Origin: Adiantum capillus-veneris
Lineage: Eukaryota > Streptophyta > Polypodiopsida > Polypodiales > Pteridaceae
NCBI GenBank assembly: GCA_014529385.2
Contig: CM043953.1
Coordinates: 90,118,342-90,182,341 of the forward strand
DNA: 64,000 bases
Reading direction: 5' to 3'
Shown here: piece by piece, positions 55,597-64,000 of the stretch
Layout: every line of letters begins with the position of its first letter
Position numbering within the stretch: the first letter of the stretch is position 1
Translations under genes and position numbers: made by a program
Notes under the pieces: generated by a model
Databases searched by the model: none
The model's input: only the letters and a program-made list of their open reading frames with translations
What the model was told of the DNA's origin: nothing

Positions 55597-57459
55597 GAAT
55601 ACACACACACACAAGGAGATGAAGAAGAAGAAGATGGAGATGGAGCAAGAGCACTCTTCAATTGCACAAATGAGAGAATGAGTGAATTTTAGGTTTGGTT
55701 GACTTTTATATGAGCTCATCCCATTCACACTTGGGCGCCCATGCTTAGCCAACTAATCCCTTGAATGTTCCAGTTAGAGTGCGCCTCTCATCAGTGATCA
55801 CTCTTACCCTTTTCCTATTGGACCGACAAGCCCGGTACCTGACTCTACAAGTAAATAATACAAAGTCCGTCGTAGGTGATAGGGTGTCCGTGAGCCGTGA
55901 GGGTTAAAATGCCCCCCTTCCTAATGTAGATTCCGTCCTCGGAAGCTATTGAGTTGAAGCACATTCGTCGATGTGGAAGAGCTTTTGAGATGAATGTCCT
56001 TAGCCTTCTTCAGTCACTGCAAAATCAAACAACATTGGCACAGTAATTGCATTCTCATAAGCGATTAAAAAGCATATGCAGTTGTAGGCAGACAATTTGA
56101 TTGGTAACAAAATTTTAACCATTTGTCAGCAATAAAGATTAAATTGCAATATAATCAAATGCATAAACAGATGTAAAGGTAAAAAATTAAACAAGTCTGG
56201 GATCGCTAATTAATCAGTCGAAAGGCACTAGAGATCGACTATTAATACCATGGATAAGCTTCTTAATTTTCTCTGGTCAATTAAGTTGTTTAATCGCGAA
56301 AAGGAATTGCTCATGAAATCATCGCCTGACTTATTTCCTTTTCTTTGACCCCCCAAAGTCTTTTCACAGTGATTCAATTTTGATGTGTGTGCTTATTTTG
56401 TATGCCTTGGGTTTTTTGCTTTTCAAGGAAAAGTGCCCACACTGAGAACCTCTAGGGCTCTAGTACCATAGGCGATACATGTGAGTGGAGTACCAAATCA
56501 AGCTGAGATTTCTCTTCCAGCTTAAGATTTTACATTGTGGCACTTTGATTTTTTATTTTATTTTTTGTTTGTTTCCAGCATTTTTAATTTTGTAACCTTG
56601 GGGGGTCATATAACACTGTTACCCTCCCCAGGCTCATCACACTGTTAAACTCCCTTTATAATACGTAAGCTAAAGGTCAATAGGGACTAAGTCCACTAGA
56701 AAGCCCTGGTACATTTCACACAATGCTGCCTAAATCGGATTAAGAACCTAAGTAACCATTGATTATTAGGAAGGCATTCCCCATGGTATTAAGAGAAGAT
56801 CTCTAACGACTAGCTTGGTCAAACTAGCTAAGTCGGACTGCTTAATTTTTAAACCTAGACAAGTGCTTATGACAAAAAATTACATTGCATTTAATGTTTG
56901 ATACTAAGCAAATGCGTTGAATATTATGCTACCAATCATAATTAAAGCAGACAAACATAGATGCAAAAAAGATACGGGGCAATGTTAATGGACAAGAAAC
57001 ACATGTTTGTGTTGATGGTCGCACTTGATTTGAAAAGTGGATGAGAGAAAGATTCCATGAAGGTCTAAATCCTAACAACAGCAACACGTTCCTGTACACA
57101 CGAGGAAACACAAAGAATACCTCTAGGAGGCACATCAGTGGGAAAAAGGAACTTTGCTAATCACTCAACTCTAAAACAGAAACACTCATATCGTACTAAT
57201 TCTACCTACCCTCCATCACTCGAGTGATGAGGATCAAAGGTGTTTTATGGCATAGGTTTCTGTTTGAGTGTACCGGATGCGAATGTGTAGGTCTGAATCA
57301 ATGTTTTGACTTTTATTGTGCATACTCATTTGCTAATTGTTCTTGCTCTTTTACTTTTTTATCTTGTTTTTGTGAGTATACATTCCATAAGATTGGAGAT
57401 TAAGAGGTCAGGGAGGAAGGTTGAGAGGGAAGCAAGTGAATGATGGATGTCAGCAAACA
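55290..57459. other. Gene-free DNA, including 3' LTR of the right-hand gypsy element
   Basis: (TC)n at 55519-55594, then non-coding DNA. The part next to 57459 must be the minus-strand 3' LTR of the element whose polypurine tract is 57460-57473 (LTR start TGTTTGCTGAC). A second GGAAGGGGGG tract (minus) at 55912-55921 may mark another LTR. No frame here is credible. Confidence 0.5.
55519..55594. repeat. (TC)n microsatellite
   Basis: About 75 bp of TC followed by a short (CA)n tract. Confidence 0.95.
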
Positions 57460-57473
57460 CTCCCCCCTTCCTT
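57460..57473 (-). other. Polypurine tract of right-hand gypsy element
   Basis: Minus strand AAGGAAGGGGGGAG, identical to 3509-3522 and 9197-9210, followed by TGTTTGC. Confidence 0.8.
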
Positions 57474-57615
57474 GGGTAGATCATACCTTTTGGAATGATG
57501 TCATCACCTTTTGAAACCAATTGTTCCAAGTTGTTATGGGTGAAGGCTTTAACCAATAGTTTTCGATCGCCCTATGCATTTCATCTAGTTGCAAGGGTGG
57601 TAAGGTACTCTCCCA

Positions 57616-58318
57616 TTATTTTATTTGCAACATTGTTGTAGGTGGTGAACTTACAACGGGAGGTGCAAACTCTTTCTTGCTTGTATGGATATGTACAATG
57701 GTAGGTGGAGGTTGTGTCGAAGCTTCTATTTCCGTATAGGAACTACATGAAGAGCAAGAAGCTTCATTTGATTTCCCTGTTTCTGAGCTAGGTGGAACAA
57801 ATCGTTCTTTCTTCGGTACCCAAACTAGCTCTCGAGCGGGTGTGTAGCATTCCATGATTTTTTCCTTTCCGCAATCTTCAATTTTTTTTGGAGCCACAGG
57901 ATTGAGCTCAATGGGCCTGGTGACAAGTAAGAGCACAATTTATGTTTTGGCACCCATATTTGATCATTTCCTTCATAGTAGCCTTGGGCTTCCAATAGTT
58001 TTTTAGGAATCCGACGCAACATTTCTTGGGGCGAATGGGACGTCTCTTACTAGGCTCTTGTCTTTTAGCACTGGCTATGGTCTCTAAAGAATTTATAGGG
58101 ACCCACTTGTATGTTTTTTTTGTTATATTGGGATGGGTCTTGTGTGTCTCAAGCTTTATTTCAACTACATGAGTTGAAACTCTAGAGACTTGGGCTATGG
58201 GGACATATGGTTCAACCTCTTGGACATGCAATGTTTTGGGTTTTATTTCCTTAAGAGGCAATATCTCAGGGAGTGTGGCTTGAGTGGCAGGGCTAAGAGT
58301 TGGTTTCTGTGTTGTGAC
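57616..58318 (-). pseudogene. W-V-P-K repeat tail of right-hand gypsy element
   Basis: Continues the protease-like ORF after the copia-3 insertion: TTQKPTLSPATQATLPEILP, TYKWVPINSLETIASAKRQ, KKCCVGFLKNYWKPKA, then by a frame change QIWVPKHKL and ELVWVPKKERFVPPSSETGK. The repeated Y/I/V-W-V-P motif parallels the tail at 2806-3525. Frame changes near 57940 and stops show decay. Function unknown. It ends about 145 bp before the polypurine tract. Confidence 0.6.
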
Positions 58319-58545
58319 TGTTGGAATTAGGGTTGCAGAGAAACACACACAGCTTGGAGAAGACGAAGGAAGCTCAAGGCACACAATAGAGAGTGTGTTA
58401 CTTAGTGTGCAATGGAAAGATAGATAGCCCTAGAGTGATGGGCATATATACAATGCACGGGGGGGAAAACCTCCTAAAGAGGGAAAAAATGCCTCGGCTG
58501 TCCTAGTGTGTTCACACACATCACTACAACATGTATATGGTAACA
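58319..58545 (-). mobile_element. 3' LTR of copia-3
   Basis: Same 227 bp as 63272-63498 with a few substitutions; preceded in element sense by the tract CCAGGGGGGATT (58546-58557). Confidence 0.95.
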
Positions 58546-58620
58546 AATCCCCCCTGGAGTGATGCGGTGAACGAGAGCTGGCACATGAGTAAAGGGAAGT
58601 GCCATGCCCTGAGGATAGGA

Positions 58621-60309
58621 TCAGTCCACAAAGGGGAGTAAGCCCAAAGCTTTGCGGAAAGCTTCAAGATTCTCACGAGACAATGCCTTTGTGAAAAGAT
58701 CTGCAAGGTTGTCCTGTGTTGGCACATAAGCCAAGCTGATCTCTCCTGCTGAGAGCCTCTCCCTGACATAGTGGTAATGCACCTCAATGTGCTTTGTGCG
58801 AGCATGAAAAACTGGGTTCCTCACAACTTCCAAAGCGCTCTGACTGTCAGTGTAGATAGTGTTGGCAGTGTCCTGTCCAACACCCAAATCAGCCATAAGG
58901 CGTCTGAGCCATACACACTCAATCGTAGCTGTGAAGACTGCCCTGTACTCAGCCTCACAACTCGAAGTGGCCACAGTAGGTTGCTTCTTGCTCAACCATG
59001 ATATACATGAACTCCCAAGCATGAAACAAAAACCACTTGTGAACACTCGCGTGTCAAAACAACCAGCCCAATCTGAGTGCGAAAAAGCATGTAAGTCTGG
59101 CGGCAATGATCCCCCCTTGGGATAAAACAAGCCAAGATGTAAAGTGCCGCTAAGGTAGCAGAAAATCCTCTTGACAGCCTGCCAATGCTTAGACCCTGGG
59201 CTATGCATAAATCTGCTGACCTGTGAGACTGCAAACTGAATATCCGGCCTCGTGTTGCATACATAAATGAGGCAGCCAACAGCAGTTTGGTAAAGAGTGA
59301 ATTCAGCAAGATCACCAGCATCATGTAGACTCAACTTCAAACCTGTTTCCATGGGAGTGGCAATAGGTTTGCAATCCTCAAGTCCAAACTTACATAGCAA
59401 TGTCTCTATGTAACTTTTCTGACACAAGGCAATACCACCATCACACTGCTTAAACTGTATACCCAAATAATGATGCAACAGCCCCAAATCTTTCATCTTG
59501 AAAGTAGCATTCAAATCAGCCTTAAATTCAGCAATATGTCTCTCATTTGGTCCAGTGATCAGCAAATCATCGACATAAAGAACCACAATGAGAAGTACAT
59601 CACCCTCACGCTTTACATACAATGTGCTTTCTGTTGGACTGTTACGAAAGACTTGTTTGACCAAATGAGTGTCAGCTTTCCCATACCAAGCACGAGGAGA
59701 TTGCTTCAACCCATACAAAGCCTTGTTACATTTGCACACTTTGTCCTCTTGTCCTTTTATGACAAAACCGTGAGGCTGCGTTACATAAACTTCCTCAAAT
59801 ATGTCACCATTCAAGAAAGCAGTAACAATGTCTGATTGATGTCCATCCCAACCAAAATGAGTTGCCAATGCACATAGAAAACGCACAGTAGTCATACGAC
59901 AAGTGGGAGCAAAAGTCTCTTCATAATCTATGCCTTTTTGTTGTGCATAACCCTTTGCAACAAGTCGAGCCTTATGGCAATCGATCTCACCATCCGGCTT
60001 GCGTTTCAACTTGTAAACCCACTTCGTACCAATGGCCTTTTTGCCAAGAGGAAAATCACATAAAGTCCATGTGTCATTTTCTATAAGTGCATCAGATTCT
60101 GATTGCATGGCAGCCATCCAATATTCTGAATTTTGTGCTTCATCAAAAGTCAGAGGCTCCTCAACATCATGTAAGCTAGACATAGCCAAAGCATAACAAT
60201 CTGATGCATAAGGTGCATGGCGAGAGCCTGAACGAGTACGACTAGACAAAGGTGCATCCAATTTACTGTCACGCAATGTGTGTACCAGCCATTTTGGCAT
60301 ACCTCTAAC
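58621..60309 (-). CDS. pol: Copia-3 reverse transcriptase-RNase H
   Basis: About 560 open codons in frame with the integrase except for the TAG at 60310. RT: WVYKLKRKPDGEIDCHKARL, GIDYEETFAPTCRMTTVRFL, SDIVTAFLNGDIFEEVYV (catalytic Asp), ALYGLKQSPRAWYGK and VVLYVDDLLITG (Asp pair). RNase H: HSDWAGCFDTRVFTSGFCFM, SSCEAEYRAVFTATIE, YTDSQSALEVVRNPVFHART. All expected catalytic acids are present, so this part could be functional. It ends at TGA 58621-58623, about 65 bp before the polypurine tract. The domain order (integrase before RT) identifies Ty1/copia. It is missing altogether from copia-2. Confidence 0.95.
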   Translation of the reverse strand, partial: VRGMPKWLVHTLRDSKLDAPLSSRTRSGSRHAPYASDCYALAMSSLHDVEEPLTFDEAQNSEYWMAAMQSESDALIENDTWTLCDFPLGKKAIGTKWVYKLKRKPDGEIDCHKARLVAKGYAQQKGIDYEETFAPTCRMTTVRFLCALATHFGWDGHQSDIVTAFLNGDIFEEVYVTQPHGFVIKGQEDKVCKCNKALYGLKQSPRAWYGKADTHLVKQVFRNSPTESTLYVKREGDVLLIVVLYVDDLLITGPNERHIAEFKADLNATFKMKDLGLLHHYLGIQFKQCDGGIALCQKSYIETLLCKFGLEDCKPIATPMETGLKLSLHDAGDLAEFTLYQTAVGCLIYVCNTRPDIQFAVSQVSRFMHSPGSKHWQAVKRIFCYLSGTLHLGLFYPKGGSLPPDLHAFSHSDWAGCFDTRVFTSGFCFMLGSSCISWLSKKQPTVATSSCEAEYRAVFTATIECVWLRRLMADLGVGQDTANTIYTDSQSALEVVRNPVFHARTKHIEVHYHYVRERLSAGEISLAYVPTQDNLADLFTKALSRENLEAFRKALGLLPFVD

Positions 60310-61372
60310 CTACTCATTTTCAGCCCTTTCCCCATCAAGTACATCATGTACATCTGCATCAGTAATAGGCTGATCTAAAACATTTTCAAAAACCCCCATA
60401 GGCTGTACATTTGCCTCATTGGAACTTACATTCGTATTTCCACCACAGAAAAGAGTGAACAAAGTGTCATAAATGTCCTGTGAGCTTACATTACTGTCTC
60501 TAGTACATGACAGCAAGGGCTGAACAGAATCTTCCACAAAGACTACATCCCGAGAAACCAGAATACGTTTTGTTTGCGGATGATACAACCTGTAACCTTT
60601 GCTTTCAGCACTATAACCAACAAAAATACATTTGACAGCCTTATCATCCAATTTTTTGCGCTACACTTGTGGCACCAAATCATATGCCAAACAGCCAAAA
60701 ACACGCTTGTGCTCAATAGAAGGCTTTCTATCATGCCATGCTTCATATGGAGTAATAGACTGCAAAGATTTCGTAGGACACCTGTTTAGTACATAAGTGG
60801 CACACATAATGGCCTCAAGCCAAAAAGAATGTGGCAAAGCTTGACTTTTGACCATACATCGTGCCATTTCCTTCAGTGACCTGTTTTTCCTCTCAGCAAC
60901 ACCATTTTGCTGAGGTGTATAAGGCACTATACATTGGTGTTTTATCCCACGAGTAGCCAGAAATGCATTAAATTCATGAGACATATACTCCCCCCCTCGA
61001 TCTGAACGGAGGGTGCCCATAGTACATTTCGAGACATTTTCAGCCATAGCCAGAAATTGTTTGAAGCACATAAAAACTTCGGACTTCGCTTTAAGCGGAA
61101 ATACCCATGCATTCCTGGAGTAATCATCAATGAAAGTCACGAAGTACAAGTAATTGCCCAAGGACGGAGTTTGCATGGGCCCTCAAACATCACTATGCAC
61201 AAGCTGCAACATGCATGTGGCCCGAACTGAACCATCCTTTGGAAACTTAGAACGCTGCATCTTACCCAAAATACAGCCTTCACAAACATGTTTGACAGGT
61301 GCTTCAAGAGGTGGCAAAGAAGCAACCATATCAGATTTCTGCAAACGCAGCAAACTGGCAAAATTCAGATGA
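60310..61372 (-). pseudogene. pol: Copia-3 integrase frame with amber codons
   Basis: Begins after the frameshift at FGHLNFASLLRLQKSDMV. CEGCILGKMQRSKF completes the zinc site; the catalytic core has VHSDV (first Asp; the next codon is TGA, minus strand near 61183), TLRSDRGGEYMSHEF (second Asp) and QQNGVAERKNRSLKEMA (Glu). After VPQV a TAG at 60661-60663 stands where copia-2 has CAG; the frame goes on DDKAVKCIFVGYSAESKGYR and reaches a second TAG at 60310-60312 before RT. If the ambers were glutamine codons, integrase and RT would be one continuous frame. Confidence 0.88.
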
Positions 61373-62909
61373 CCAAACGTGCATGCCAAAGTTTTGCATC
61401 TGAAATAGCCCTTGAATCTGCAACAGCATTTGCAAAAATTTTTCCACACTTGTCATACAAAGTGAGCTTATACAGCCCACGGCACAAAAGGCCAGATGCA
61501 ACAATTTCACCACCAAAACTAAGATCATGAACTGTACATCTGTCATCCACAAATTTGACTACATGTCCAAGTCTAGCAAGTGCGGATACAGACAAGAGAT
61601 TCTTCTTGATCCCAGTTACATAAAGTGCATCAAAAAGTGTGAAGGAACTGCCATTAGCAGCAGTGAGCACAATCTTTCCAACTCCCTGAACTGGATAAGA
61701 GGCGTTGTTGGCACAAGTGACTGAATTCCCATGAGGGACAAACTCGAGAGAGGTAAACAATTCACGATGTGAGGTAATGTGCTTTGTAGCACCTTTGTCG
61801 AAATACCACACATGTGAATCTGCAGCAACTGACAAGCATGCATCATGGACAGCAGGATTGTAAGTGCACTCTGCGCTAAAAGCCCATTCTGCATCAACAT
61901 CAGCAACACAATCTCCTTTCACAGAAGACTCAACAATGGCTGCATTTGTAGTGGAACCAGCATTTGCAGTGGAACCACCCTCTTTCTTCTTAGCCTCTTT
62001 GGCCTTCAACTTAGGACACGACTTGATCAAGTGATCATTGGATTTACAATAATGGCAACGCATCTTCTTTTTGCCCTTATCACCAGAATTGCCAGACGAA
62101 GTACTGCCAGCAGAAGCATTAGGAACATAATTTTTGCCACTCGCAGCAGAACCATAAGAAGTGGCTGCATTACTGTTACCACCCTTTCTTTGAGAAGCAA
62201 TAAAAGCCTCTTCAACTGCACGCTGCCTATAAGTCCTGTTTTTTCTGGAAAGTGACTCTTGCAACAGCAATGTGCATAATGCATCAAACTTGACAACTTC
62301 TAGATTTCCTTGGGTCATAAGTCTCCAAGTACTAGCAAAAGTCTGGTAGGAATCTGGTAAGGCATCAAGAACAGTCTGCACAAGGGAACTATCTGAAATG
62401 ACTTCACCTGCAGAAATAAGCTGCTCATTGATATCCTTGACACTAGCAAGGAAAGTGTCCATATCATCTTCCTCATGCATAATCTTTGACTCCAGCTCTT
62501 TACTCAGCAAAGCAATTTCAGCCTCATTGCGGCTTGCATAAAGACCTGCTAGAATATCCCAAGCCTGTTTTGCAGATTTTGCTGAACGGATGTGAGGAAC
62601 AATGGTGCGCTTTGCAGACAACGCAATCAATGCATGACAATGCGCATCCTTAACATCCCAACGAGCTTGTTCTACCATAGGCAAAACAACTCTAACAGCT
62701 GCAATCCTTGCAACAAGACCTGCAACATCCTCAACATCGCCTACATCCTCAGAACCAGGACGTACATCAATGCCCTGCACAATGTTCCAGACACCCTTTG
62801 ACACAAGAACATGTTGCATCATATAAGCCCACATAGGGTAGTTGTCCCCATCCAACCTGTCCTCAGCAGCAAACATCTTGAACACATCTGTGTTGTTGTT
62901 GTCAGCCAT
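61365..62909 (-). CDS. gag: Copia-3 gag-protease and GAG-pre-integrase frame
   Basis: Start ATG 62909 (MADNNNTDVFKMFAAEDRLD), chosen over an in-frame ATG 60 bases upstream because it aligns with copia-2. UBN2-type gag (NYPMWAYMMQHVLVSKGVWN, SYQTFASTWRLMTQGNLEVV), zinc knuckle CHYCKSNDHLIKSC (C-x2-C-x4-H-x4-C), a Lys-rich linker, then the protease region HVWYFDKGATKHITSH, where D-K-G-A replaces the usual D-S-G-A. The frame stops in the pre-integrase domain at LWHARLVI because one base is missing; the next frame starts FGHLNFASLL. Copia-2 has the same missing base at the same place. Gag forms particles and protease cuts the polyprotein. Confidence 0.9.
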   Translation of the reverse strand: MADNNNTDVFKMFAAEDRLDGDNYPMWAYMMQHVLVSKGVWNIVQGIDVRPGSEDVGDVEDVAGLVARIAAVRVVLPMVEQARWDVKDAHCHALIALSAKRTIVPHIRSAKSAKQAWDILAGLYASRNEAEIALLSKELESKIMHEEDDMDTFLASVKDINEQLISAGEVISDSSLVQTVLDALPDSYQTFASTWRLMTQGNLEVVKFDALCTLLLQESLSRKNRTYRQRAVEEAFIASQRKGGNSNAATSYGSAASGKNYVPNASAGSTSSGNSGDKGKKKMRCHYCKSNDHLIKSCPKLKAKEAKKKEGGSTANAGSTTNAAIVESSVKGDCVADVDAEWAFSAECTYNPAVHDACLSVAADSHVWYFDKGATKHITSHRELFTSLEFVPHGNSVTCANNASYPVQGVGKIVLTAANGSSFTLFDALYVTGIKKNLLSVSALARLGHVVKFVDDRCTVHDLSFGGEIVASGLLCRGLYKLTLYDKCGKIFANAVADSRAISDAKLWHARLVI

Positions 62910-63257
62910 GGTAAATGTTGCACCCGATGTGAAAATTGCCCAAAAATGGGAGAAACGGAGCGGGAACAACCTGTGCTATATAGCACAAACCATAGAAGAC
63001 TATAAGGCACCTATTATGCAGAAAACAGCACTGACAAAAATTCTGCACAAAATGACGAAATAGCCTGTGCAGTACTGCCTCTAGTGGAAACGGAGGCCGA
63101 AATGAGCCCAAATCAAAATTCTGAGCAGACCAAGCTCTTCGAGCTTGCCCAAAAATTTTGTCGACCTACGATCGCTCGCCAAAGCTCACTGAAATCGAAG
63201 AAAGTGAGCAGGCGTGTGCTGGAGCAGCTGGCGACTAAGCCCGGGAGGGCATGACCT

Positions 63258-63269
63258 GCTCTGATACCA
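63258..63269 (-). other. Primer-binding site of copia-3, tRNA-iMet type
   Basis: Minus strand TGGTATCAGAGC, two bases from the LTR end. Confidence 0.95.
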
Positions 63270-63271
63270 AT

Positions 63272-63498
63272 TGTTGGAATTAGGGTTGCAGAGAAACACA
63301 CACAGCTTGGAGAAGATGAAGGAAGCTCAAGGCACACAATAGAGAGTGTGTTACTTAGTGTGCAATGGAAAGATAGATAGCCCTAGAGTGATGGGCGTAT
63401 ATACAATGCACGGGGGAAAAAACCTCCTAAAGAGGGAAAAAATGCCCCGGCGGTCCTAGTGTGTTCACACACATCACTACCACATGTATATGGTAACA
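63272..63498 (-). mobile_element. 5' LTR of copia-3
   Basis: Minus strand TGTTACCATATACATGTGG ... ACCCTAATTCCAACA, 227 bp. Confidence 0.95.
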
Positions 63499-63503
63499 GT
63501 GAC

Positions 63504-64000
63504 ACCCCCTGTCCCCCAATCAATAGTGCATTTGGTGGCTATCATCCACGTTCGTCCTAGATTTATATTACCCTCCATAGTTCCAATAGGCATGACCAAA
63601 AAGTCTTGAGCTACAACCCCATTGTCATGACTGACAAAAGTGTGCCAGATTCCAAAAAATCGAAGTATTTTTCTTGTTGACACCCTTGACTTGGATAATA
63701 CTCTCAGATAGAGGTGGCTTCCCTAACTGACACCACACCGCATATGATAGCAGATTATATTTAGCACCCGTGTCCAATAAGGCGTTATATAGCACTTTTC
63801 CATAGGTGCTGTTTAGCTCAATAGGGTATTGTAGAGGTGTGTCAGATTCCAACCAATCCTTGTCGGCTTCAACGTGGAATGCATGTGTGACTCCAAGGTT
63901 AGCCTCTCGTTTTCATCTTATGCGTTGTTGTCGCTCCTTAGCCTCAGCTTGAGCTTGTATCTTCTTCAATTCTATTTGTGCCTTGGCTGCCTTTTTTGTA
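63504..64000 (-). pseudogene. Aspartic-protease-like domain of right-hand gypsy element
   Basis: From the window edge on the minus strand: KKAAKAQIELKKIQAQAEAK (helix matching 2340-2440), an in-frame TGA after QQRIR, WLESDTPLQYPIELN, then ALLDTGAKYNLLSYAVWCQL with the DTGA active-site motif (about 63770-63800), a frameshift near 63670, FGIWHTFVSHDNGVVAQDFL and INLGRTWMIATKCTIDWG, the second retropepsin motif. It is truncated only by the copia-3 insertion. The helix-protease-tail order is the same as in element A, which lies downstream of integrase there. Confidence 0.75.

Larger units (their letters stand above)
58319..63498 (-). mobile_element. Ty1/copia element copia-3, full length
   Basis: LTRs of 227 bp at 58319-58545 and 63272-63498, differing at only a few positions, flanked by GTGAC (58314-58318 and 63499-63503). 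Primer-binding site at 63258-63269, polypurine tract at 58546-58557. Two in-frame TAG codons and one frameshift separate three long frames. The youngest-looking element in the window. Confidence 0.95.
57460..64000 (-). mobile_element. Second member of the gypsy A family, split by copia-3
   Basis: Polypurine tract at 57460-57473, identical to that of A and B, then (reading leftwards on the minus strand from the window edge) Ala/Lys/Gln helix, aspartic-protease-like domain, copia-3 insertion and W-V-P-K tail. The order matches 2330-3522 of element A. The RT and integrase would lie beyond the window. Confidence 0.8.

Overview
This is nuclear DNA of a land plant with a large, repeat-rich genome. 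The window is almost wholly mobile DNA: Ty3/gypsy and Ty1/copia LTR retrotransposons nested in one another, long GT/GA/CT microsatellites, a 1.7-kb palindrome and one 10.2-kb DNA transposon. Four primer-binding sites complementary to initiator tRNA-Met (core TGGTATCAGAGC) and spliced transposon genes support a plant nuclear origin. A seedless plant (fern or lycophyte) is possible but is only an impression. I recognise no ordinary host gene and no tRNA, rRNA or CRISPR.

Layout. 1-3522 (+): 3' part of a Tat-like gypsy element (A) with RT-RNase H, a deleted integrase, then an aspartic-protease-like domain and a Trp/Lys-rich tail DOWNSTREAM of integrase. 3523-5776: LTR or leader DNA with repeated GATCGCGATC palindromes. 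5777-9210 (+): element B, one long broken coiled-coil ORF ending at a polypurine tract identical to that of A. 9211-11821: LTR-like DNA and microsatellites. 11822-13543: large inverted repeat. 14808-15576: isolated LTR. 16544-26753: DNA transposon with 22-bp perfect terminal inverted repeats and a 4-bp ATAA duplication, carrying a spliced transposase (-), a RING-like/coiled-coil gene (+) and an FCP1-like phosphatase reading frame (+). 27570-38611 (+): a degraded gypsy element split inside its integrase by a full gypsy element (28594-36351, -, duplication AGTAC). 38612-43184 (-): a 5'-truncated relative whose LTR holds a nested solo-LTR-like insert (38934-40476). 43381-48920 (+): copia-1 with duplication TATAT. 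49984-55290 (+): copia-2, damaged and interrupted by part of another LTR element. 57460-64000 (-): a second member of the element A family, split inside its protease-like/tail region by copia-3 (58319-63498, duplication GTGAC), the most intact element here.

How it fits together. Order of events can be read from the nesting: old gypsy copies came first, then younger gypsy and copia copies landed in them. Coding frames are broken mostly by TAG codons; at one site the sister copy still has CAG, which fits C-to-T decay at methylated CHG sites. The two least ordinary items are the cargo-bearing DNA transposon, whose three repeat blocks share an ACCGGTAT core, and the gypsy family at both window ends with a protease-like domain 3' of integrase. 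Everything was read by eye; family names are from memory of motifs, and no database search was run.
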